A stretch of 42,079 nucleotides of DNA, taken from Candidatus Jidaibacter sp. GTDB lineage: Bacteria; Pseudomonadota; Alphaproteobacteria; Rickettsiales; Midichloriaceae. Below, piece after piece: positions 15,886-24,428 of this stretch (position 1 is its first letter; each line of letters begins with the position of its first letter). Location of the stretch: NCBI GenBank assembly GCA_021299995.1, contig JAJTIA010000022.1, forward strand, positions 1 through 42,079, given 5' to 3'. The notes beneath the pieces were generated by a model, which was not told the origin of the DNA, made no database searches, and saw only the letters and a program-made list of their open reading frames with translations. The translations under genes were made by a program, and so were the position numbers.

Positions 15886-18483
15886 ATGACTTCTTTATTT
15901 TCGATATTGCGCCCCAAACAGCTTGGTGACCTTAAGCCATTACCATTTTTTATGGTGAAGATATTGGTGCCACAAGTGAGATATTATATGAAGAATTGGC
16001 TTTCATCTGGGTTTAGTGCTCCTTTTGAAGCATTAGAGAATGCTGATTTTAATAATTTTTCACAACTATTGTTAGGCTTTGAGGCAGCTTATATGTCTGA
16101 AACAGGGGTTGATATGATCTCTTGGGTCAGTAAATCTTTAGGTACTGCTTTATTTTCCCTATATTTAGATAAAAAATTGATACAGTATTATTCAGATGAA
16201 TTTAATATCAAGAATACCCCGCAATACAAGGCTAATATCTTCACAGTTGCTGCAAGATCTCAATTGTTGAGCGGTGACAATACATTCCAATCTCACATAA
16301 CTTGGGATTTAGTGAATCTTGCTAGTGCACTAAATCACATTGTCTCAATTCCAACTCACTTATTTCAGGCAGAAAGATCTATGAGGTTGATACAAGAGGC
16401 TATAGTTGATACTAAGTCTATTTCCTCTTTTGATTCTAAATATTTTATATTGGGGTTAGCCGGCGTTACGATTCTTAGCGCAGTTAGCGGTATTGCTATA
16501 AAGAAATGGTGTACAGATTTGTGCAAAGCAGAATATGATAATAAAAGAGGTGTTTTAGATGTTGCGAAAGCTATAGAGCAGAATATCGATACAATAGAAT
16601 CAAGATGCTCACTGAATGAGCACGTGAGTTTCATAGCGGATTCTCAATGGAATGCTGTAAAATTCCGTATTAAGCATGATGTTGTAGACTATTCTGGTGA
16701 TTTTTTGCAAGCTGCAGTTTCTTCTTCTGTGTTTTTATTAAGTTTTTATTTTCTGAAGCAAGCCATCTTAGGTAATGGTGCAGTGCTAGATAGAGGTGAG
16801 GTTACTTTATTGATCAATAAAATTTTCAGTGAAGCAAACACTATGATAAAGATAGGTAGTGGCCTTAATAAAGCATATATAGGTATTGTGTATGCAAAAG
16901 ATTCGTGGGAAAAATTGTCGAACTTTATTCACAAAGCTGAAGAAGTAAAAGTAAAAGTGCAGTCTAATACTCTCAATATTTCGCACATAGAACAAGAAGA
17001 TTCTAAAATCGCTTTATCTATTAAAAACTTTGAAATGAAGTGGAGTGGATCAATCCCGATAGCTGCTCAAACTGCTGTTGTGAGATATCAAAATGTGACA
17101 CAAATAGATGAAGCAGATTTTCAATATGGGCAAAAGTATTATTTGAAAGGTGAAACCGGAGCAGGTAAAACTACAGTGATTCATCATATATTATATGGAT
17201 ACAGCCATGCAGAGTCTATGAAAGGGGATGTACAAATATCCAAAAAAATTAAGCATTTAATTACTTTGCCTAATCATGGAAATAAGAATTTGACAAAAAT
17301 ATTAAGGGATTTTGGATCTGAAACTGCAAAAAAATATATTGCTGCTTTGAGGCTGACAGACGTATTTGAACAGAAGTTAGATAGGGCTTGGAATACCTTT
17401 AGCGCTGGCGAGCAAAAACGAATTGCGTTGTTGGAAGCATTGCTCACAATAGAGAATGATTCTCTTTTAATTCTAGATGAATCATTTAATAGCATAGATA
17501 GAAAAGTGAAAAAAGATGTTGAAGCATTGGTGGATGAAGTGGCGAAAGATAAGAATCTATGCCTTATCATGGTAGACCATCAAATAAAAACCAAAAATCA
17601 TAATATTGTCACTGTTACCAAGAACACTCAAAAACAAGAGATCGTGAACGTAATGAAAAAGCTTGTTATACAGCAAGCACAGAATAATAACACACTTAGT
17701 GCAATATTAGGCGATTTTGATCAGGCTGCTGCAAAAAAATATATCGAAGTTCTTGAGTGTTCGGAAATATTAAAGGGGTGCAATAAGCACTGGAATGAAT
17801 TTAATTCTAATGAGCAAAAACGAATAGCCCTTTTACACGCGTTATTGAACATAAAGGAAGGCACGCAATATATAATTCTAGATGAACCATTTAGAGATTT
17901 GGATTCTAAAATGCAAATCGCTGTTAGCGCGATGTTAAATGATGTTATCAAGATGAAACAAGTTTCTCTTGTTGTAGTGGAGCGCAAAGAGGATGATAGG
18001 CCTCATATCGCTAAAGCCAGTAAGAGGATGAAAGAGCTTACTGTGAAAGACAAAAATTCCACAGATACACTTGGCAAAATATTAGGCAATTTTGATTCTA
18101 AGACCACAGAAAAATATATAAATGCGCTTCATCTCACAGATGCGTTGAAGAATATGGATAAGCACTGGAATGAATTTAATGCTAATGAACAAAAACAAAT
18201 TGCTATTTTGGATGCTTTGATTCAGGCAGAAGAATCTAAGCATAGTTTGATTATAGAAGCCTTTTCAGAAGAATATTTAAATGAATTGCATCCAGTCTCT
18301 CCAAAAGAAGAAGATGTGACTATTGATATATACAACAAAGAGAAGCCTATACATGCGCATCCAGCAAAAACATATTGGCAATCGTTTGTAGGTATGTTTA
18401 GTGATCATTCTAAAGTGCAGTCGGAAACACCTGCATGCTGCGCTCATGGGCACGGTCATGGGTATGGGCATGGGCACTCATAA
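15886..18483 (+). CDS. ABC-type protein with triplicated signature/Walker B half-domain and His-rich tail
   Basis: 865 residues from ATG 15886; an in-frame TTG at 15826 would add 20 residues (the numbering here counts from that TTG, 885 total). Residues 40-360 form a transmembrane part distantly like the SbmA/ABCD type (SLYLDKKLIQYYSDEFN, then SGDNTFQSHITWDL). The NBD has Walker A GETGAGKTT (442-450), a Q-loop position reading LPNHG, signature FSAGEQKR (525-532), Walker B SLLILDE (546-552) and VDH (583-585). The second half then repeats twice. Copy 2 (about 623-720) has FNSNEQKR and YIILDEPF, but ER replaces DH. Copy 3 (about 748-820) has FNANEQKQ and LIIEAF in place of LILDE. No extra Walker A is present. 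The tail, CCAHGHGHGYGHGHS, could bind metal. Expression is coupled to the HAD gene, whose start lies inside the tail codons. Substrate unknown. Confidence 0.82.
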   Translation: MTSLFSILRPKQLGDLKPLPFFMVKILVPQVRYYMKNWLSSGFSAPFEALENADFNNFSQLLLGFEAAYMSETGVDMISWVSKSLGTALFSLYLDKKLIQYYSDEFNIKNTPQYKANIFTVAARSQLLSGDNTFQSHITWDLVNLASALNHIVSIPTHLFQAERSMRLIQEAIVDTKSISSFDSKYFILGLAGVTILSAVSGIAIKKWCTDLCKAEYDNKRGVLDVAKAIEQNIDTIESRCSLNEHVSFIADSQWNAVKFRIKHDVVDYSGDFLQAAVSSSVFLLSFYFLKQAILGNGAVLDRGEVTLLINKIFSEANTMIKIGSGLNKAYIGIVYAKDSWEKLSNFIHKAEEVKVKVQSNTLNISHIEQEDSKIALSIKNFEMKWSGSIPIAAQTAVVRYQNVTQIDEADFQYGQKYYLKGETGAGKTTVIHHILYGYSHAESMKGDVQISKKIKHLITLPNHGNKNLTKILRDFGSETAKKYIAALRLTDVFEQKLDRAWNTFSAGEQKRIALLEALLTIENDSLLILDESFNSIDRKVKKDVEALVDEVAKDKNLCLIMVDHQIKTKNHNIVTVTKNTQKQEIVNVMKKLVIQQAQNNNTLSAILGDFDQAAAKKYIEVLECSEILKGCNKHWNEFNSNEQKRIALLHALLNIKEGTQYIILDEPFRDLDSKMQIAVSAMLNDVIKMKQVSLVVVERKEDDRPHIAKASKRMKELTVKDKNSTDTLGKILGNFDSKTTEKYINALHLTDALKNMDKHWNEFNANEQKQIAILDALIQAEESKHSLIIEAFSEEYLNELHPVSPKEEDVTIDIYNKEKPIHAHPAKTYWQSFVGMFSDHSKVQSETPACCAHGHGHGYGHGHS

Positions 18484-19288
18484 TATCATCAATCAATACG
18501 ATTTTTTTATCTTCGATATATGGGGCACTATACATGATGGCCAGAATTTTATCCCACATGCCAAAGAATTCATTGATGCTGTGAAAGATGCTGGCAAGCA
18601 GTATGCACTACTTTCCAATGTTCCAAGGCCGCTATCAGTTGTACAGCATAAGCTTCAATCGCTCGGGTTAAACATAGAGAATGAGCGTATTATCACTTCT
18701 GGGGATTTCTTTTTGCATGAGTGCGCTAATGGTAATCTTACTGGAAAGGTTTATGTTGTAGGGCAATCGCTTAACACAGATTTGCTTGCTCATGCAAATG
18801 TTGAGGAAGCTTTAAACCCCAGCGATGCATCTTATATTTTATATCTTGCGTTTGCGGATGATGAATCTCAAATCTATGCATTTAAACAAGAGCTCCAAGT
18901 CTTATTACAATACAAACTGCCATTTGTATGTGTGAATCCAGATATTACTGTTTATCATGGGGATAAGCTAAGATATTGCCAAGGATACTTTGCTAAATTT
19001 TACGAGTCTATAGGGGGAGACGTGTTGTATTTTGGCAAGCCTCACAAAAAAATATACGACCATCTGTTTGAAAAATTTCCTATTGATAAAACACGAGCAA
19101 TTATGGTAGGTGACTCGCTTTCTACTGACATTAAAGGTGCAAATGATTCAGAGATCGATTCTATTTTAGTGCTAACAGGCTTACACAAGGATGAGAGAAA
19201 TGTTGCAAATTTGTTAAAATTATCTACAAGTATCCCAACATATATACTATCGGACTTGAAGTTAACAAATGAAAACAGCAGCGCTTGA
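18470..19288 (+). CDS. HAD-superfamily class IIA hydrolase (TIGR01459-like)
   Basis: About 272 residues from ATG 18470, which overlaps the end of the ABC gene by 14 bases; three more in-frame ATGs lie just upstream in the His-tail codons, so the exact start is uncertain. Motif I is FFIFDIWGTIHDG (the family has DVWGxxHDG, with Trp where other HADs carry the second Asp); motif II is LLSN; motif III is the Lys in YFGKPHKKIY; motif IV is MVGDSLSTDIKGAN. Class IIA HADs of this type are predicted sugar-phosphate or nucleotidase-like phosphatases; the substrate is unknown. The gene overlaps putA by 20 bases, so all three genes are probably co-translated. Confidence 0.87.
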   Translation: MGTHNIINQYDFFIFDIWGTIHDGQNFIPHAKEFIDAVKDAGKQYALLSNVPRPLSVVQHKLQSLGLNIENERIITSGDFFLHECANGNLTGKVYVVGQSLNTDLLAHANVEEALNPSDASYILYLAFADDESQIYAFKQELQVLLQYKLPFVCVNPDITVYHGDKLRYCQGYFAKFYESIGGDVLYFGKPHKKIYDHLFEKFPIDKTRAIMVGDSLSTDIKGANDSEIDSILVLTGLHKDERNVANLLKLSTSIPTYILSDLKLTNENSSA

Positions 19289-22200
19289 GGCACAACTATC
19301 TGAAATATCTAGCAAAACTTTTTTAAATGAAAAAGATTGTATAAAAGCATTAATTAAATATATACAAATTTCAGATGCTCAATGGGGCAAAATAGATGAA
19401 ATTGCCGTAAGCTATGTTGAAAAAATTCGTGCATCTAGCAAAAGCCCAATTGAAGATTTTATACATGAGTTTTCACTTTCTACAGATGAAGGTGTTGCGA
19501 TAATATGTCTGGCAGAGGCATTTTTAAGAATACCAGATCAAAGCACTGCTATAGAATTTGTAGAGGATAAGCTTAAAGGTAAAGATTGGAAAAGCCATAT
19601 TAAAAAAACTGGCTCTTTATTTGTTAATGCATCTGCTGTTGGGCTGTTATTTACGGGTGCACTTACTAGTTTTTCTGACTCAGGATTTAGCTTGAATAAG
19701 TTGATCTCGAAGCTTGGCATGCGTGTGGTACTTAAAGCAATTAAACAGGCGATCAAAATTATTTCGAATGAATATATTTTGGGGAGCGATATTAAGGATG
19801 CGCTAAAAAATTCAAATGCTATTGAAAAGCGAGGATATAGATTTTCTTTTGATATTTTAGGTGAGTCATCTCGGACGGCGGCCCAAGCAGACTATTATTA
19901 TAAGGCTTATATAAAGGCTATTTCTGACATAGAGAAATCAGCATCTTCAGGTAAGATACATAAAAATCACAATCTGTCTGTTAAGCTTTCTGCGCTTCAT
20001 CCACGTGTGATATATCGCAAAAAAGAAGAGCTCAGATTACAGCTATTGCCAAAGCTCAAACATATTGTGGGGCTATGTAGAGACGCAAATATCGCGATCT
20101 CGTTCGATGCGGAAGAATCTTATAGGCAGGATATCTATTTAGAAATCTTAACAGACTTAATATTGGATCCAGAATTTGCGGGCTATGAGGGAGTTGGTTT
20201 TGTAATACAGGCTTACCAAAAACGCACATTTTTTACGGTAGACTATATTATATCGCTTGCAGAGCAGGCTAAAAAACGAATCCCTGTGCGACTAGTAAAA
20301 GGTGCGTATTGGGATAGCGAAATAAAATTTGCGCAAGAGTTTGGTTTGGAAAACTACCCTGTGTTCACATCTAAAGAATATACGGATGTCTCGTACATCG
20401 CATGTGCGCAAAAGATGTTGTCGCACAACCATTTAATATATCCACAGTTTGCAACTCATAATGCACATACAGTTTCTGTTATTAAGAGTATTGCAGCAGG
20501 CAAAGAATACGAGTTTCAGCGCTTGCAAGGTATGGGGTCTCAGTTGCATGATCACATTTTGGCAGAGGGTGAGAACTCTCGTATATATGCGCCAGTTGGT
20601 AGGTATGAAGATTTACTTGCATACCTGATGCGAAGGTTACTTGAAAATGGTGCGAACTCATCGTTTGTGAACTTGCTTGCCGATACAAGCGTACCGATTT
20701 CAGAGATTGTTGAAAACCCAATTGCAGTAGCTTACAGTTCAGTAGACAAATCTGTAAGCAAACTTCCTCATCCATCTGAAGTATACAATGGGTTGCGTAA
20801 AAACTCTGTAGGGTTTGATTTAGGATATGCTCCAACATTCAAGGAGTTTGAAGCGAAATTAAAAAAAGAGCATGGAAAACACTTCGATGCCTATTCAATC
20901 ATTGCTGGAAAAGCACTAAAGACAGACAAAAGTAGAATTGCAGTAAAGCCTGCAGATCATGATGTAGTGGTGGGAAAAGTTTTTTATGCAACAGATCAGC
21001 ATCTAAGACAAGCGCTTGATAATTCATATAAATCTTTTAAAAGCTGGAGTACTGTTAATGTGTCGGAAAGGGCTTCAAAAATCCGTTCATTTGCAGAAAG
21101 CTTGCATGCAAATCGCTTTACACTTTATTCACTTTTAATAAGGGAGGGTGGCAAAAATATAGATGACGCTATTTCTGAGGTAAGAGAGGCGATAGACTTT
21201 GCTTATTACTATTCGGCTATGTCTGAAAGATATTGTGGAAAACCAATAGAATTGCCTCATTATACTGGTGAGAAAAACACATTGTCATGGCATCCAAAAG
21301 GAGTATTTGTATGCATTAGCCCATGGAATTTTCCTCTCGCAATTTTTCTTGGGCAAATCTTAGCAGCACTTGCAACAGGCAATACGGTGCTTGCAAAACC
21401 TGCGGATAACACTCCAATTATTGCAACCTTTGCATTTGAATTGCTTTATAAAACAGGCATTGATCAAAACGCTGCACAGTTGTTGATAGCTCGTGGTAGG
21501 CAGATTTCTGATGTTGTGTTAACCGATAATAGGGTGATGGGCGTGTGCTTTACAGGCTCTACCGAAGTGGCGCATGGAATTAACAGAATACTTGCTGCAC
21601 GAAATGGACCGATTGCAGCATTTATAGCTGAGACAGGTGGTCAAAACTGCATGATTGTTGATAGTTCTGCCCTACCAGAGCAGGTTGCAGATTCTATAAT
21701 TCACTCTGCATTTGGTAGTATAGGGCAACGATGTTCTGCTCTGCGTGTCGCATATATTCAGGATGAAATATACGATTGCGTAAAGGAGATAATAATAGGT
21801 GCAATGAATGAGCTCACAATAGGTGATACAGAAGAACTCTCGTACGACCTTGGCCCTGTGATAGACGATACGTCTAAAACTGATTTGATTGCACATCTGA
21901 AGAATATTGTTAAAAAAGATGGATGCTCATTGCTGGCTATCCATTCATCAATAAACGATAAGTTGCTTAAAAAAGGCAGCTTTATAGTGCCTCATATTAT
22001 TGAGATCGACCATATCTCAAGGATTGATAAAGAGAATTTTGGACCTGTATTGCACCTGCGTAGATATAAGGCGTCCGAGCTAGAGAATGTGATAGATGAG
22101 ATCAACAGCACAAACTTTGGCCTCACATTTGGTATACAGACTCGAATAGCAGATAAAATAACAGATGTGGCCAGTAAAATACATGCAGGCAATTTATATG

Positions 22201-22391
22201 CAAATCGTACTATAATTGGTGCACAAGTTGGTACACACCCATTTGGTGGCGAAAACAATTCAGGCACAGGGTTTAAAGCTGGTGGCCCGCATTATCTGTA
22301 TAGATTTATGAATGAGCGGGCTCTTATCATCAATACAACAGCAATCGGCGGCAATATAGAGTTGCTAAGACAAGTTGGTGAGGATTCTTAA
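19269..22391 (+). CDS. putA: Bifunctional proline dehydrogenase / P5C dehydrogenase PutA
   Basis: 1040 residues. The proline dehydrogenase barrel (about 180-470) has LSALHPRVIYRKKEEL, RLVKGAYWDSEIK and FQRLQGMGSQLH. The aldehyde dehydrogenase domain (about 560-1035) has ISPWNFPLAIF, the catalytic Glu in AETGGQN (E788), the catalytic Cys in GQRCSALR (C822) and the cofactor-site PFGGENNSGTG. The N-terminal ribbon-helix-helix DNA-binding domain of E. coli PutA (about 1320 residues) is absent, so it should not repress its own operon. It oxidises proline to glutamate at the inner membrane, giving carbon, nitrogen and electrons for a respiratory chain like the one that includes PetC. It suits a parasite using host amino acids. 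It overlaps the HAD gene at 19269-19288. Confidence 0.95.
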   Translation: MKTAALEAQLSEISSKTFLNEKDCIKALIKYIQISDAQWGKIDEIAVSYVEKIRASSKSPIEDFIHEFSLSTDEGVAIICLAEAFLRIPDQSTAIEFVEDKLKGKDWKSHIKKTGSLFVNASAVGLLFTGALTSFSDSGFSLNKLISKLGMRVVLKAIKQAIKIISNEYILGSDIKDALKNSNAIEKRGYRFSFDILGESSRTAAQADYYYKAYIKAISDIEKSASSGKIHKNHNLSVKLSALHPRVIYRKKEELRLQLLPKLKHIVGLCRDANIAISFDAEESYRQDIYLEILTDLILDPEFAGYEGVGFVIQAYQKRTFFTVDYIISLAEQAKKRIPVRLVKGAYWDSEIKFAQEFGLENYPVFTSKEYTDVSYIACAQKMLSHNHLIYPQFATHNAHTVSVIKSIAAGKEYEFQRLQGMGSQLHDHILAEGENSRIYAPVGRYEDLLAYLMRRLLENGANSSFVNLLADTSVPISEIVENPIAVAYSSVDKSVSKLPHPSEVYNGLRKNSVGFDLGYAPTFKEFEAKLKKEHGKHFDAYSIIAGKALKTDKSRIAVKPADHDVVVGKVFYATDQHLRQALDNSYKSFKSWSTVNVSERASKIRSFAESLHANRFTLYSLLIREGGKNIDDAISEVREAIDFAYYYSAMSERYCGKPIELPHYTGEKNTLSWHPKGVFVCISPWNFPLAIFLGQILAALATGNTVLAKPADNTPIIATFAFELLYKTGIDQNAAQLLIARGRQISDVVLTDNRVMGVCFTGSTEVAHGINRILAARNGPIAAFIAETGGQNCMIVDSSALPEQVADSIIHSAFGSIGQRCSALRVAYIQDEIYDCVKEIIIGAMNELTIGDTEELSYDLGPVIDDTSKTDLIAHLKNIVKKDGCSLLAIHSSINDKLLKKGSFIVPHIIEIDHISRIDKENFGPVLHLRRYKASELENVIDEINSTNFGLTFGIQTRIADKITDVASKIHAGNLYANRTIIGAQVGTHPFGGENNSGTGFKAGGPHYLYRFMNERALIINTTAIGGNIELLRQVGEDS

Positions 22392-22399
22392 TATATTTT

Positions 22400-24337
22400 T
22401 TACCTGTGAGATTCAATAGCTCTTTCTTGTAGTTCTATTGAGTCACTGTATAGATCCTGGTTTAGTGGTTCTTTTCTATGATCTACTGATATAAAGTTTA
22501 GTGTTGGACGATCTATTCTTAATTTTATAAATTCTTCTTCGATTTTACGGCAGGATTTATCGTCCAGGTCATTATAAAGCTCGTCTATTAAAATCAGTTT
22601 TTTCTTTCCATACATTGCGGTTAAGGCCATCATTATAAACTTGATTTTTTTCTGTTCACCACCGCTTGGATTATTAAATTCTACGCATTCACTTAAGGTT
22701 AAATTTCCTTCTGTTGTTTTTTTGAATGGTATTGCTATTTCTAGCGCTTGTATCAAGCGTATACACTCTTTATTGATACCATCGGCGTGCTTCTCTTTCT
22801 GCTCAGGCGTCAAAAATGCTGTGAAGACATCGAAAGGAGTGATTTTTGCAATATTAACAGAATTACGAGATTGTTTTTTTAATGTCTCTGCATTTTTTTT
22901 GTCTTCAGATGAGTTGCTGTTTATAGAGAGAACATTTGTTAATCCTAATATCAATGCATTATACAGAGTATAAACTGCACTACTCATATATAGGCTTTGG
23001 TATACGGTGAGATTTGTAATATCTTTGATTTCGCCTTGAGGAATATAAGCAATTTGATCTAAAGGTATATTGGACAATGTTGTTGTGTATGGAGCATTGC
23101 TTAACAAAGCTATTCTGTTCATTTGAGACCCGCCAATTGCTCGCAGAATACAGCTTTTTCCAGTGCCATTTGGTCCTTTAAGTACAGGGGATGGAGCCAT
23201 CTTTCCTTCTGCAGTCTTAAGTGCATATTTGAGATTTGCGGTTACTTCTTTGTATACTGAATCTTTAAAAACTGTCTTAGTAAATGATATATCTATATTA
23301 ACGTCATTTGTGTTTTGAGAATCATTCAATGCCTTTACGGCATATAATCCTTCATTTGCAGACAGTATGGTGTAGACTGATAACGCATCGTTGAGTGTGG
23401 CTTTATCTTCTCTACGCGTAGCTGATATTATTGAGTTCACAAAGCTTTGTATTTCAAAAACAAGGTCTGTAAAATTTTTTGAATCCTTTTCTGTACTTTG
23501 AATTGCACCAATTATGGAATATGCATAGAATATTGATGTTGTGAACTGAAAGATATCATTAATTTTATCGTATCTTTCTATGTCGCTTAATACGGTATTT
23601 TGCTTTGCTAATAAGGCATCGAGTTGTCTTTGAAAAATGCCATTCTTTTCTCTATTAATGCTGATAAATTCACCCTTTCTTGCTGATTGTTGCAATTCGA
23701 ATATCTTCTTGTCAATAAGTAGACTAGCTGCTTGACATGATTGCTTTTTAGTATCTATATACAGTTTTATAAATTGAGATGCAACTGATGCAACTTTTAC
23801 AAGCACAAGACTTTCGAATAGTGCGGCATCAGAATTTGATAACACTGTTGCTAAAGTATATAAAGACATTACAGCTTGTGCGCTATTTGTGCCCGCTACT
23901 AAGGCAGAGATGTTATATGTTTTGATGCATTGATATACGTTATCTATATAATTCATAGAGAGTTGTTCGCATACTGCACCAATGTCTTTCTCTGTTGTTT
24001 TAAGTGATGATGACTGAAGATCGGTAAGCAATTTTCTGTGGTGTCTATTTGAGAAGTTATCTGCGCTAACCCCTATTAATTGGATTGCTCCCATACACAA
24101 TAAAAATCGCAATTTTGCATCTTCAGACGATCCATTTATTGCTTGATGCAAAAAATACACTCCTTGGTTAGCTAGTAATGACTGAGCAGCTGCATAGCTG
24201 AAGCCGAAAATAAAGAAACTGAATGGTCTAAAGTAAGGCTTAACAGGTTTGACTAATAAAGCATCTTGACCTGTAAGCCCATCATAATACCAATACAGAT
24301 AGTTGACTATTCCCTGTTTTATTTTATCAAATGACAT
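22400..24337 (-). CDS. ABC transporter-like fusion protein with enlarged helical subdomain
   Basis: 645 residues. Residues 30-330 hold hydrophobic helices (FFIFGFSYAAAQSLL, FLLCMGAIQLIGVSA and others) and long helical segments, apparently a divergent exporter TMD. The NBD has Walker A GPNGTGKS (388-395), Q-loop YIPQG (431-435), a canonical signature NPSGGEQKK (556-564), Walker B LILIDELYNDLD (581-592) and switch histidine H620 in VDH. Between Q-loop and signature there are about 120 residues, roughly twice the usual length, rich in Ser/Asn/Lys. All catalytic motifs are intact, so ATP hydrolysis is likely; the substrate is unknown. It may be a distant relative of the 15886 ABC protein, on the far side of HAD-putA in opposite orientation. 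It has its own promoter at 24373-24401 and ends 8 bases from the putA stop. Confidence 0.82.
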   Translation of the reverse strand: MSFDKIKQGIVNYLYWYYDGLTGQDALLVKPVKPYFRPFSFFIFGFSYAAAQSLLANQGVYFLHQAINGSSEDAKLRFLLCMGAIQLIGVSADNFSNRHHRKLLTDLQSSSLKTTEKDIGAVCEQLSMNYIDNVYQCIKTYNISALVAGTNSAQAVMSLYTLATVLSNSDAALFESLVLVKVASVASQFIKLYIDTKKQSCQAASLLIDKKIFELQQSARKGEFISINREKNGIFQRQLDALLAKQNTVLSDIERYDKINDIFQFTTSIFYAYSIIGAIQSTEKDSKNFTDLVFEIQSFVNSIISATRREDKATLNDALSVYTILSANEGLYAVKALNDSQNTNDVNIDISFTKTVFKDSVYKEVTANLKYALKTAEGKMAPSPVLKGPNGTGKSCILRAIGGSQMNRIALLSNAPYTTTLSNIPLDQIAYIPQGEIKDITNLTVYQSLYMSSAVYTLYNALILGLTNVLSINSNSSEDKKNAETLKKQSRNSVNIAKITPFDVFTAFLTPEQKEKHADGINKECIRLIQALEIAIPFKKTTEGNLTLSECVEFNNPSGGEQKKIKFIMMALTAMYGKKKLILIDELYNDLDDKSCRKIEEEFIKLRIDRPTLNFISVDHRKEPLNQDLYSDSIELQERAIESHR

Positions 24338-24372
24338 ATAAACTCGTTTACATAATCTGTTATCTGATCGCT

Positions 24373-24401
24373 ATTATTACTTAAAATTGCCTATGAGTCA
24401 A
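24373..24401 (-). promoter_or_regulatory. Sigma70-type promoter of the 22400 ABC gene
   Basis: On the minus strand, -35 TTGACT (24401-24396), a 17-base spacer and -10 AATAAT (24378-24373). Five of six bases match the consensus in each box. The start would be about 30 bases before ATG 24337. It lies in the gap after cysS and separates that gene from this unit. Confidence 0.65.
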
Positions 24402-24428
24402 TTTTTTTTTATCTTAAGCGGCTGAAAA

